DNA of 12,930 bases from NCBI GenBank assembly GCA_007125435.1, contig SLDF01000242.1:1-12930 (forward strand). The letters run 5' to 3'. Under the pieces are notes generated by a model. The model saw only the letters and a list, made by a program, of their open reading frames with translations, had not been told where the DNA came from and searched no databases. A program made the position numbers and the translations under genes. The stretch comes from Saprospiraceae bacterium (GTDB lineage Bacteria; Bacteroidota; Bacteroidia; Chitinophagales; Saprospiraceae). Shown one piece after another: positions 1 to 7,313 of this stretch. The first letter of the stretch is position 1. Every line of letters begins with the position of its first letter.

Positions 1-1
1 A

Positions 2-1162
2 AAAGATAGAGAGGAGTTGAAGTTTACTTCGCCAGTCAGTGGTGAGGTAGTAGAAGTAGTGAGGGGAGCAAAGAGAAAGATGCTTGAGGTCAGGATATTG
101 GCTGATAAAGACATTAAGTATAAAGATTTCAGCGATTTGACTTCTCGAGAACTTACCAAGGATAATGTAACTGAAGCATTAATGGAGTCGGGTGCGTGGC
201 ATTTTATCAGACAGCGACCTTACTCAATTATTGCTGATAGGAGTGAAGAGCCTAAGGCAATATTTATATCAGGATTTGATACTTCGCCTTTAGCGCCGGA
301 TGTGCACTTTACCATTAAAGATAATGCTAAGGATTTTCAAAAAGGTATAGAAGTACTTCAAGCCTATGGTGTGCCTGTACATCTTTCATTAAAGTCTGGC
401 GGGAGCAATGATGTTTTTGAAAATGTTTCAGGAGTAGAAAAACATTATTTTGATGGTCCTCATCCTGCTGGCAATGTAGGTGTACAAGTACATCACATTG
501 ATCCAATAAAAGACAGATCAGAGCTCATTTGGTATGTCGCTCCTCAGGATGTCGTAATAATTGGTAAACTCTTCAACGAAGGTAAATATATCCCGGAACG
601 TATCGTACCACTAACAGGATCTGAGGTAAAATCACCCAAGTATTACAAAGCACTAGTTGGAACGGCCTTAAAAGGTATGCTTGAAGGTAATCTTGAAGAA
701 GAAGGCAATAAGAGGATAATTTTAGGTAATGCATTGATAGGTAGCAAGACATCTAAAGATGGCTTTCTAGGATTTTATGATACGCATATTACAGTTTTAC
801 CGGAGGGCGACGATATGGAGTTCCTTGGTTGGCTTCTGCCCGGCTTTGGAAAGTTAAGTTTATCGAGAACATTCTTCAGTTGGATAATGAAGAAAGATGA
901 ATATGTGCTAGATACCAACAACAATGGAGAGGAGAGAAACTTCGTAGTGACCGGTGAGTATGATAAAGTATTACCAATGAACATTTATCCGGTTCAATTA
1001 TTGAAGGCGATCATGGCCAGAGACTTTGAATTGATGGAGCAGTTAGGCATCTATGAAGTTTCTGAAGAGGACTTAGCACTATGCGAGTTTGTATGCACCT
1101 CTAAGATTCCTGTGCAGCGAATTGTAGCAGAAGGTCTAGAAGTCATGAGAAAAGAAGGTTAG
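2..1162 (+). CDS. nqrA: Na+-translocating NADH:quinone reductase subunit A (5'-truncated by window edge)
   Basis: NqrA is the cytoplasm-facing subunit of the sodium-pumping Na+-NQR complex and is linked to quinone binding. The reading frame is open from base 2, reading K-D-R-E-E-L before KFTSPVSGEV. That segment lies roughly 65-70 residues into full-length NqrA proteins (about 445-450 aa), so the true start lies left of the window. The TTG at 17 is an internal Leu codon, not a start. Visible family features are the biotinyl-like segment FTSPVSGEVVEV with the following RGAKRK, the stretch KAIFISGFDTSPLAPD, the block GPHPAGNVGVQVHHIDP, and a C-terminal region ending in a Cys-containing CEFVCTSKIPVQ. 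The stop at 1160-1162 is followed 34 bases later by nqrB. The identification is firm; the operon promoter cannot be seen here. Confidence 0.95.
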   Translation, partial: KDREELKFTSPVSGEVVEVVRGAKRKMLEVRILADKDIKYKDFSDLTSRELTKDNVTEALMESGAWHFIRQRPYSIIADRSEEPKAIFISGFDTSPLAPDVHFTIKDNAKDFQKGIEVLQAYGVPVHLSLKSGGSNDVFENVSGVEKHYFDGPHPAGNVGVQVHHIDPIKDRSELIWYVAPQDVVIIGKLFNEGKYIPERIVPLTGSEVKSPKYYKALVGTALKGMLEGNLEEEGNKRIILGNALIGSKTSKDGFLGFYDTHITVLPEGDDMEFLGWLLPGFGKLSLSRTFFSWIMKKDEYVLDTNNNGEERNFVVTGEYDKVLPMNIYPVQLLKAIMARDFELMEQLGIYEVSEEDLALCEFVCTSKIPVQRIVAEGLEVMRKEG

Positions 1163-1196
1163 AAAAACATTTTTAATTCATATAAAGATTTGTGCG

Positions 1197-2351
1197 GTGA
1201 AAGCATTAAAAAATTTAATAAATAGTATTGACCCCCATTTTCAAAAGGGAGGAAAGTTTGAAAAAGCATGGGTTTTGTACGATGGGTTCAAGACATTTTT
1301 GTTTGTACCAGATCATACTACCCATGACGGCGTGCACGTACGAGATAGCATTGATTTGAAGCGAACCATGTTTACAGTCATTATTGCCATGATGCCGGCG
1401 TTATTGTTTGGTATGTGGAATGTAGGCTATCAACATTACTCCGCATATGGCGAAGAGTCAACACTGATTCAAAACTTTCTCTTTGGTTTAGAGAAGGTAT
1501 TACCTATTATTATTGTTTCATATGGTGCTGGCTTGGCGGTCGAGTTTTTGTTTGCCGGTATGAAAGGGCACTCTATCAATGAGGGTTATCTTGTTACTGG
1601 GATGTTGATACCTTTGATCATGCCTGTTACAGTGCCATTATGGATGGTAGCTTTGGCATCGATTTTTACAGTAGTAATAGGAAAAGAGGTGTTTGGCGGT
1701 ACAGGTATGAACATCATGAATCCAGCGTTGCTAGCAAGAGCCTTTTTGTTTTTTGCATTCCCTGCATATATGAGTGGTGAGATCTGGGTAGCCATGGATG
1801 ATTCTAAGACTTTGGTAGATGGATTCTCTGGTGCAACATCATTAGTTTACTTCGATGAAGGGTTGGCGGCTTTTCCTGAAGGCAATCAAGTTTCAGATAT
1901 GTTTTTTGGCACCATTGTGGGATCGATAGGGGAGACCTCTACACTTGCCATATTGCTAGGTGCCGCTTATTTAGTATTCACCGGAGTAGGGAGTTGGAGA
2001 ATTATGTTCTCTGTTTTTGCCGGTGGATACATCATGGGCTTATTAATGAATGTATTAGCGGGATCAGCATTTCCTGGTATGGAAGTTCCTGCATTCTACC
2101 ATTTGATTATGGGTGGATTTGCATTTGGAGCGGTATTTATGGCTACGGATCCTGTATCAGCTGCTCAGACTAACATGGGTAAATGGATTTACGGTTTTGG
2201 AATAGGGGCATTTGCAGTGATATTGCGGGTATTCAACCCTGCGTATCCTGAGGCAATAATGTTGAGTATTTTATTCTTTAATGTTTTTGCTCCATTGATA
2301 GATCATTTAGTTATTCAAAGACACATTAAAACAAGATTACAACGTGCATAA
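1197..2351 (+). CDS. nqrB: Na+-translocating NADH:quinone reductase subunit B
   Basis: NqrB is the large integral membrane subunit carrying covalent FMN and riboflavin and forming part of the Na+ path. The 384 residues begin MKALKNLINS and reach the family signature KGGKFEKAWVLYDGFKTFLFVP near residues 18-38. Multiple hydrophobic helices follow from about residue 58 to the end. The FMN acceptor motif DGFSGAT (residues 208-214) fits the known ApbE recognition pattern Dxx(s/t)gAT exactly and predicts phosphoester-linked FMN on Thr214. The block GKEVFGGTGMNIMNPALLARA (about 162-182) and ATDPVSAAQTNMGKWIYG near the C-terminus are typical. The start is GTG at 1197; the only nearer upstream GTG (1193) runs straight into a stop. 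Its last 8 bases overlap nqrC, suggesting translational coupling. Confidence 0.97.
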   Translation: MKALKNLINSIDPHFQKGGKFEKAWVLYDGFKTFLFVPDHTTHDGVHVRDSIDLKRTMFTVIIAMMPALLFGMWNVGYQHYSAYGEESTLIQNFLFGLEKVLPIIIVSYGAGLAVEFLFAGMKGHSINEGYLVTGMLIPLIMPVTVPLWMVALASIFTVVIGKEVFGGTGMNIMNPALLARAFLFFAFPAYMSGEIWVAMDDSKTLVDGFSGATSLVYFDEGLAAFPEGNQVSDMFFGTIVGSIGETSTLAILLGAAYLVFTGVGSWRIMFSVFAGGYIMGLLMNVLAGSAFPGMEVPAFYHLIMGGFAFGAVFMATDPVSAAQTNMGKWIYGFGIGAFAVILRVFNPAYPEAIMLSILFFNVFAPLIDHLVIQRHIKTRLQRA

Positions 2352-3114
2352 TAATAAATATACCTTCATCTATGCTGCGATCATTACAGTCATCGCAGCC
2401 GTACTTCTTGCTCTGGCAGCAGAAGGATTGCGCCCTATGCAAGAAGTCAACATACGCTTAGAAAAGAAAGCCAACATCTTGAGCGCAGCTCGTGTAGATG
2501 TATCAGACAAGTCAAAACTAGAAGAGCTTTACGATGCCAATGTTATCGAATTAGTAGTCGATAAAAAAGGTAATGTATTAGAAGGCGAGAGAGCATTTGA
2601 TTTGGAAATGAAAGATGAGCTTGCAAAAGGAGATGATATGAGATTGCCGCTTTATCTTTATGAAACTGACGAAGGCAGAAAGGTTTACATCTTGCCGCTT
2701 CGTGGCATGGGTCTATGGGGGCCGATATGGGGATTTATTTCTCTCGAAGATGATTTTAACACGGTTTATGGTGCTAACTTTGACCACCAAGGAGAAACAC
2801 CAGGTCTTGGTGCAGAAATTTCTACAAGTGAATTTTCTGATCAATTTGTCGGTAAGCAAATTTTTGGCGATGAGAGAGAGTCCGTACAGCTCAAAGTGGT
2901 AAAATATGGTACAGAGCCAAATCGCCCATCAGAACATAGAGTAGATGGCATATCAGGTGGAACAATTACTACAGTAGGAACAAGCGACATGATCAAAAAT
3001 AATATCATGCTCTACCAAAATTATTTTGAAAGCGTAAAGCAAGGTGATGAAGACGGGGCTGACGAAATCGAGGAAGAAATAGAACAGGCAGAAGAAGAAG
3101 CCGTAGAAATGTAA
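2344..3114 (+). CDS. nqrC: Na+-translocating NADH:quinone reductase subunit C
   Basis: NqrC is the single-anchor subunit carrying the second covalent FMN and relaying electrons within Na+-NQR. An N-terminal TM helix spans about residues 7-27. It is followed by an FMN-binding domain with GMGLWGPIWGFISL (121-134) and ETPGLGAEIS (151-160). The flavinylation site reads DGISGGT (201-207), so Thr207 is the predicted FMN acceptor. The usual Ala before the Thr is Gly here, a tolerated variant of the Dxx(s/t)gAT motif. The GTG start at 2344 lies inside nqrB (8-base overlap) and is the only start that keeps the TM helix; the first ATG codon would lose it. The last ~25 residues are strongly acidic (repeated D/E after residue 232), beyond the conserved domain. 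Confidence 0.95.
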   Translation: MHNNKYTFIYAAIITVIAAVLLALAAEGLRPMQEVNIRLEKKANILSAARVDVSDKSKLEELYDANVIELVVDKKGNVLEGERAFDLEMKDELAKGDDMRLPLYLYETDEGRKVYILPLRGMGLWGPIWGFISLEDDFNTVYGANFDHQGETPGLGAEISTSEFSDQFVGKQIFGDERESVQLKVVKYGTEPNRPSEHRVDGISGGTITTVGTSDMIKNNIMLYQNYFESVKQGDEDGADEIEEEIEQAEEEAVEM

Positions 3115-3154
3115 TTAAGTATTAACCTTAGACCCTCAAAAACTATATAATATT

Positions 3155-3841
3155 ATGAGTACAGAAGTTCAAAATACAGAAACACAGGTAAAGGAAAAGA
3201 AAAAATCGGAACCTTTATTTTCAAAGAAGAATATTCAGGTCCTCAAGGATCCATTAAATGATAACAATCCCGTCACGGTGCAAGTATTGGGTATTTGCTC
3301 AGCACTAGCCGTTACGACTCAGGTAAAACCATCTTTTATCATGGCATTATCAGTTGTATTCGTGGCAGGCTTTGCTAATCTTATTATCTCAGCTATAAGA
3401 AATACTGTTCCGAACAGAATTAGGATTATCGTGCAGCTGGTTGTGATCGCGGCATTGGTGACATTAGTAGACCAGACTTTGAAAGCGTTTGTTTATGACG
3501 TCAGTAAGCAGCTTTCTGTATTTGTTGGTCTGATCATTACCAACTGTCTGATCATGGGTAGGTTAGAAGCTTTTGCTATGCAGAAGAAGCCCTGGCCTTC
3601 ATTTTTAGATGGAGTAGGTAGTGGCGTTGGATATGGTCTTGTATTATTATTTGTTGGCTTTTTTAGAGAGTTATTTGGATCAGGATCACTTTATGGCTTC
3701 CAGGTCGTACCTCAATGGGCTTATGATGCCGGATATGTCAATAATGGTCTTATGATGTTGCCTCCGGCTGCATTATTCTTAATAGGAATTTATATCTGGA
3801 TACAAAGAGCCCTGAACAAAGACTTAGTCAATATATCATAA
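3155..3841 (+). CDS. nqrD: Na+-translocating NADH:quinone reductase subunit D
   Basis: NqrD is a six-helix membrane subunit paired with NqrE. In the solved complexes each contributes two cysteines to an intramembrane [2Fe-2S] cluster. Here these are Cys48 in VLGICSALAVTTQ and Cys131 in ITNCLIMGRLEAFAM. Other family features are the DNNPVTVQVLG segment (36-46) and the loop VGFFRELFGSG. The protein has 228 residues. Cys48 sits later than the equivalent residue near position 29 in Vibrio, because the first ~25 residues form a polar, Lys/Glu-rich cytosolic extension. The ATG at 3155 follows nqrC by 40 bases of AT-rich sequence. It is followed 30 bases on by nqrE. Confidence 0.96.
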   Translation: MSTEVQNTETQVKEKKKSEPLFSKKNIQVLKDPLNDNNPVTVQVLGICSALAVTTQVKPSFIMALSVVFVAGFANLIISAIRNTVPNRIRIIVQLVVIAALVTLVDQTLKAFVYDVSKQLSVFVGLIITNCLIMGRLEAFAMQKKPWPSFLDGVGSGVGYGLVLLFVGFFRELFGSGSLYGFQVVPQWAYDAGYVNNGLMMLPPAALFLIGIYIWIQRALNKDLVNIS

Positions 3842-3871
3842 CAAACACATCACCCGATAAATATATTAGAA

Positions 3872-4486
3872 ATGGAACATTATGTAAATATCTTCATAAA
3901 GACTGTATTCATAGAGAATATGGTATTCGCATTCTTCCTGGGAATGTGTTCTTTCTTAGCTGTATCTAAGACCATTAAGACATCTTTCGGTCTTGGTCTT
4001 GCTGTTATATTCGTACTATTAATAACAGCGCCTTTCAACTATTTAATATTGAACTTCTTTTTGGTCAAAGGTGCGCTGTCGTGGATACATCCTTCTCTAG
4101 CAGATGTTGATATGACGTTTTTATCATTCATATTGTATATATCTGTTATTGCAGGTACGGTGCAGTTAGTGGAAATGATCATTGAGAAATTCTCTCCAGG
4201 TCTATATGCATCACTCGGTATATTTTTACCATTGATCACGGTTAACTGTGCTATCCTTGGTACATCCCTTTTTATGGCAGAGCGACAATATGACTTAGCT
4301 GAGACTGCTGTGTTTTCAGCAGGTTCAGGTACAGGGTTTTTTATAGCCATTGTTGGCTTAGCTGCAATTAGAGAGAAGCTTAAGTACTCCGATGTGCCCG
4401 ATCCGCTCAAAGGACTTGGGTTGGCCATGTTGATTACCGGTTTGATGGGAATAGCGTTTCTAAGTTTCGCAGGTATTCAACTGTAA
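3872..4486 (+). CDS. nqrE: Na+-translocating NADH:quinone reductase subunit E
   Basis: NqrE is a six-helix membrane protein homologous to NqrD in inverted topology. It completes the intramembrane [2Fe-2S] site between NqrF and the flavins. The 204 residues show the expected cysteines, Cys26 in FFLGMCSFLAVSK and Cys126 in ITVNCAILGTSLFM, plus the conserved segment AIREKLKYSDVPDPLKGLG near the C-terminus. Length and motif spacing match the family. The ATG start at 3872 follows an AT-rich gap of 30 bases after nqrD. The 66-base gap to nqrF contains a small hairpin. The Fe-S cluster it shares with NqrD is the presumed target of NqrM-type maturation, relevant to the small Cys-rich gene at 7023-7241. 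Confidence 0.96.
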   Translation: MEHYVNIFIKTVFIENMVFAFFLGMCSFLAVSKTIKTSFGLGLAVIFVLLITAPFNYLILNFFLVKGALSWIHPSLADVDMTFLSFILYISVIAGTVQLVEMIIEKFSPGLYASLGIFLPLITVNCAILGTSLFMAERQYDLAETAVFSAGSGTGFFIAIVGLAAIREKLKYSDVPDPLKGLGLAMLITGLMGIAFLSFAGIQL

Positions 4487-4498
4487 TTATGATGATTC

Positions 4499-4521
4499 TT
4501 TGACAACTTTTCGTTGTCGAA
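4499..4521 (+). other. Intercistronic hairpin between nqrE and nqrF
   Basis: An inverted repeat GACAAC-TTTTC-GTTGTC lies at 4502-4518, extendable on both sides through a T·G wobble and two T-A pairs to about 9 bp. It sits 12 bases after the nqrE stop and 31 bases before the nqrF start. No T-run follows, so it does not look like an intrinsic terminator. It could instead stabilise or delimit processed mRNA ends and so adjust NqrF yield relative to the membrane subunits. The structure is seen in the sequence; the role is inference. Confidence 0.45.
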
Positions 4522-4552
4522 TGGTTTAAAATAAATAAAATAAACAACAATT

Positions 4553-5806
4553 ATGCTTCCAACTATTTTAGCGAGTATAGCGGTATTTATCATGGTTATC
4601 ATGCTGCTTACTTTTTTAATTATAACAGCTAAAGCAAAGCTTTTGCCTCAGGGCGATGTCAAGATCATCGTTAACGGAGACGAAGAGAATCCATTAACAG
4701 TCAAACCAGGTGGCACGTTGCTTAATACTTTAGCAGAGAACAATTTGTTTCTTGCTTCTGCATGTGGAGGTGGCGGTACTTGCGCCATGTGTACATGTAA
4801 TGTAATGGAAGGCGGTGGAGAGGTTCTTCCCACTGAAACAAATCACCTAAACAGAAAAGAGGTTGCCGATAAGGTACGACTTTCATGCCAGGTGAAAGTA
4901 AAAGAAGACATGCGTATAAAGGTGCCGGATGAGGTATTTGGCGTCAAAAAATGGGAGTGTGAAGTCATCTCTAATGACAATGTCTCGACCTACATTAAAG
5001 AGTTTGTTGTAAAGTTACCTGAAGGTGAGACTTTAGATTTTCAATCTGGAGGATATATACAGGTAGATGTGCCTGAGTATGAAGCAAATTTCAAAACTGA
5101 TCTCTATAATATTCCAGATAGATTCAAAGATGATTATGATAACTATAATATCTGGGATTTAAAGATCAAGAACGATGAGCCAATCTTTAGAGCATACTCC
5201 ATGGCCAACCACCCGGCAGAGGGTAACATCATCATGTTGAACATTAGATTGGCGACTCCACCATGGGATAGATCTAAGAATGCTTTTGCCAATGTACCTC
5301 CTGGAATTTGCTCTTCATATGTATTTACAAGAAAGCCCGGTGATAAGGTGACTATCTCAGGACCCTATGGTGATTTCTTCATTAAGGAGACTAAGAAAGA
5401 GATGGTTTACATTGGTGGTGGTGCAGGTATGGCTCCATTGCGTTCACACCTTTTTCACTTGTTCCATACGTTAGATACTAAAGATAGAAAGATATCTTAC
5501 TGGTATGGTGCAAGAAGTAAAAGAGAGATCTTCTACGAAGATCACTTCAGAGATTTAGAAGAGAAATATGACAACTTCAAGTTCAATATAGCGTTATCAG
5601 AGCCTCTGGAGGAGGATAATTGGGAAGGTTATGTTGGATTTATACATCAGGTGTTACTAGATAATTATCTGAGCAAGCACAAAGAGCCAGAAGAGATCGA
5701 ATATTATCTGTGTGGGCCTCCTTTGATGAATGCGGCAGTCTTCAAGATGTTAGATGATCTTGGAGTACCTGACGAGATGATCGCCTTCGATGATTTTGGA
5801 GGTTAA
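4553..5806 (+). CDS. nqrF: Na+-translocating NADH:quinone reductase subunit F (NADH dehydrogenase, FAD and 2Fe-2S)
   Basis: NqrF is the NADH-oxidising entry subunit, passing electrons from FAD to its [2Fe-2S] cluster and then to NqrD/NqrE. An N-terminal TM helix occupies about residues 4-26. A plant-type ferredoxin domain follows, with Cys71, Cys77, Cys80 and Cys112 as cluster ligands. The FAD-binding motif RAYSMANHP starts at residue 213. The NADH-binding region has GGGAGMAPLRS (288-298) and CGPP (387-390). The protein ends in the conserved FDDFGG. Its length (417 aa) is normal for the family, which is usually slightly over 400 aa. The ATG at 4553 is supported by the TM helix beginning immediately after it. 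The codons for the final Gly-Gly also create a GGAGGT that could serve as a ribosome site for the tiny ORF downstream. Confidence 0.98.
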   Translation: MLPTILASIAVFIMVIMLLTFLIITAKAKLLPQGDVKIIVNGDEENPLTVKPGGTLLNTLAENNLFLASACGGGGTCAMCTCNVMEGGGEVLPTETNHLNRKEVADKVRLSCQVKVKEDMRIKVPDEVFGVKKWECEVISNDNVSTYIKEFVVKLPEGETLDFQSGGYIQVDVPEYEANFKTDLYNIPDRFKDDYDNYNIWDLKIKNDEPIFRAYSMANHPAEGNIIMLNIRLATPPWDRSKNAFANVPPGICSSYVFTRKPGDKVTISGPYGDFFIKETKKEMVYIGGGAGMAPLRSHLFHLFHTLDTKDRKISYWYGARSKREIFYEDHFRDLEEKYDNFKFNIALSEPLEEDNWEGYVGFIHQVLLDNYLSKHKEPEEIEYYLCGPPLMNAAVFKMLDDLGVPDEMIAFDDFGG

Positions 5807-5814
5807 TAAGACTT

Positions 5815-5871
5815 ATGTTTGTTTCGTTTGCAGCAAAGCTGGGAATGGCAAATCTGGGTCTGCTTAAATAA
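5815..5871 (+). CDS. Possible 18-residue peptide between nqrF and apbE
   Basis: An ATG-to-TAA frame encodes MFVSFAAKLGMANLGLLK. It starts 8 bases after the nqrF stop and ends 6 bases before the apbE start, in the same frame as apbE. GGAGGT (5798-5803) lies 11 bases upstream of its ATG, although that sequence also encodes the conserved C-terminal Gly-Gly of NqrF. The peptide is hydrophobic with two Lys and could form a short amphipathic helix. It nearly fills the gap, which suggests a leader or coupling peptide for apbE. An ORF this short can arise by chance, and I know of no named family for it. Confidence 0.22.
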   Translation: MFVSFAAKLGMANLGLLK

Positions 5872-5877
5872 ACACTT

Positions 5878-6885
5878 ATGAGAAATTACATTATAATAGC
5901 AGCCGGACTAATATTTAGTCTGGCTGCTTGCGTTTCAAAAGATAGGCAAGAAGTTAAACTATTTGGAGAAGCACAAGGCAGTACTTACAGCATTACTTAC
6001 GTCGACGAGGAGTTAAGAGATTTTCAAGACGATATCCAAGACATATTAATGGAAATAGATTTGAGTATGTCTTTATGGGTAGACCATAGTTTGATCAGTA
6101 GAATCAATAGGGGAGAGACGGACACCCTGGACGTGCATATGCGCAGAGTCATCCAAAAAGCATTAAGCATAAGTAAGTCTACAGCTGGATATTTTGATGT
6201 AACCGTAGGGCCTTTAGTCGATGCTTGGGGGTTTGGACCCGATGGCATAGATAGAGAGCCCGACAAAAAAGAGTTAGATTCAATTCTCAAAAATGTGGGC
6301 TATAAACAGCTTACTATCAAAGATAACCAACTTGGAAAATCAACCCCTAACGTAAAAATTGATTTGAATTCTATAGCTCAAGGATATACAGTTGATGTCG
6401 TAAGTGACTTTTTACAAAGTCAAGGTGTCTACGACTATATGGTAGAAATTGGTGGTGAGATACGAACACTTGGTCAAAGTGGTAGAAATAAGCCTTGGCG
6501 CATTGGCATAGATAAACCTGTGAATACAGAAAGCGGAAGACCACTAGAAGTTATTCTTAAATTAAGTGGCGAGTCTTTAGCCACCTCTGGGTCATATAGA
6601 AAGTTTAGAATCGAAGATGGTATCAAATACTCTCATGCCATTAATCCTAAAACCGGAAAGCCCGTCCAGCACAACTTGTTATCAGTAACAGTCATAGCAG
6701 AAGACTGTATGACCGCTGATGCATATGCGACAGCATTCCTGATCATGGGCAAGGATGCAGCACTTGACTATATGCAAAACAGGTCAATGCAAGCTTTTTT
6801 CATACTTGAGGATGAAGAGGGAAATCTCGTTACGGCAATGACGGGAGGTTTTGAGAGGTATATTTTAGAAAGTGTATTTGAGTAA
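5878..6885 (+). CDS. apbE: FAD:protein FMN transferase (lipoprotein), Nqr flavinylation
   Basis: ApbE uses FAD and Mg2+ to attach FMN covalently to Thr in target proteins, here most likely Thr214 of NqrB and Thr207 of NqrC. The 335-residue precursor has a lipoprotein signal with lipobox SLAAC, so Cys18 should be lipidated and the enzyme tethered outside the inner membrane, where those sites are modified. Family motifs are AQGSTYSITY (32-41), YFDVTVGPLVDAWGFG (105-120), IDLNSIAQGYTVD (161-173), IGGEIR (191-196), ATSGSYRKF (235-243), HAINPKTGKP (253-262) and the metal-site region MTADAYATAFLIMG (278-291). The Lys often seen in the IAKGY motif is Gln here. It follows nqrF by 71 bases on the same strand and is the last gene before a strong terminator. 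Confidence 0.96.
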   Translation: MRNYIIIAAGLIFSLAACVSKDRQEVKLFGEAQGSTYSITYVDEELRDFQDDIQDILMEIDLSMSLWVDHSLISRINRGETDTLDVHMRRVIQKALSISKSTAGYFDVTVGPLVDAWGFGPDGIDREPDKKELDSILKNVGYKQLTIKDNQLGKSTPNVKIDLNSIAQGYTVDVVSDFLQSQGVYDYMVEIGGEIRTLGQSGRNKPWRIGIDKPVNTESGRPLEVILKLSGESLATSGSYRKFRIEDGIKYSHAINPKTGKPVQHNLLSVTVIAEDCMTADAYATAFLIMGKDAALDYMQNRSMQAFFILEDEEGNLVTAMTGGFERYILESVFE

Positions 6886-6951
6886 AAGGCAAATTATGTC
6901 CCTATCGATCATTCTTGTCTGAGTTTATTGACTATTACTAAGGTAAAAAAG

Positions 6952-6992
6952 AAACGCTTGAACAGATATCAATTCTTTTCAAGCGTTTTTTT
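6952..6992. terminator. Bidirectional rho-independent terminator between apbE and the Cys-rich small gene
   Basis: Arms AAACGCTTGAA (6952-6962) and TTCAAGCGTTT (6978-6988) form a perfect 11-bp stem around a 15-base loop. On the + strand a run of seven T (6986-6992) follows. On the - strand the A-run at 6945-6950 supplies a U-tract. The element therefore ends both the nqr-apbE transcript and the convergent gene at 7241-7023. Confidence 0.85.
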
Positions 6993-7022
6993 ATGTGATT
7001 CTACCCACCTTAAACAATGAAA

Positions 7023-7241
7023 TCATGCTTTGGCTGGTTGGAGCTCGTCTTTATCGTTGTCGCATGATTCCCCTGCGACTTTGCCACACACGCCACAAGT
7101 AACACCTTGCTTCTGCATGAAAGGGTTATTGTTGGCACATGTTCCTTTAAATTCGCCGTTCTTTACTAATAAGATTCTAATCGCAATAAAGGCAAATCCT
7201 AATCCAAGTAAAGCGATAGAAAGTAACAATACTTTTAACAT
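7023..7241 (-). CDS. Small one-TM, four-cysteine membrane protein; candidate NqrM-like Nqr maturation factor
   Basis: The 72-residue protein starts at ATG 7241. It has one N-terminal TM helix (about residues 2-26: MLKVLLLSIALLGLGFAFIA), then a short basic turn and a soluble Cys-rich part. The cysteines are Cys35 in FKGTCANNNP, Cys49 and Cys52 in TCGVCGK, and Cys60, followed by a polar tail. Classical NqrM (DUF539) is also about 70 aa, with one N-terminal TM, a GSC motif at a comparable position (about residue 33) and further cysteines. It is needed to assemble the NqrD/NqrE Fe-S centre and is usually encoded next to apbE. This gene adjoins apbE but is convergent to it across a shared terminator. 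The resemblance is architectural; I cannot show homology. An unrelated small metal-binding membrane protein is the alternative. Confidence 0.8.
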   Translation of the reverse strand: MLKVLLLSIALLGLGFAFIAIRILLVKNGEFKGTCANNNPFMQKQGVTCGVCGKVAGESCDNDKDELQPAKA

Positions 7242-7284
7242 AACTTTTTTATATTTACAACAAGATGTGTGACTGTAAGTTCCG

Positions 7285-7292
7285 CAAAGATA
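7285..7292 (-). promoter_or_regulatory. Bacteroidota-type -7 element for the Cys-rich small gene
   Basis: Read on the - strand, 7292 to 7285 is TATCTTTG, an exact match to the Bacteroidota primary-sigma -7 consensus TAnnTTTG. It would place the transcript start about 40 bases before the ATG at 7241. No good -33 TTG is visible upstream. The 72-base gap 7242-7313 must also hold the promoter of the divergent LOG-family gene, for which I see no clear element. Confidence 0.5.
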
Positions 7293-7313
7293 ATCATTAA
7301 AAAACTTTAACTT

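Noticed and set aside
17..19. TTG as the start codon of nqrA
   Set aside because: The frame is open to the window edge, and the first visible residues align to the interior of NqrA.
4039..4428. 129-codon - strand ORF
   Set aside because: It lies wholly inside nqrE and has no recognisable motif; it is an antisense shadow of a strong gene.
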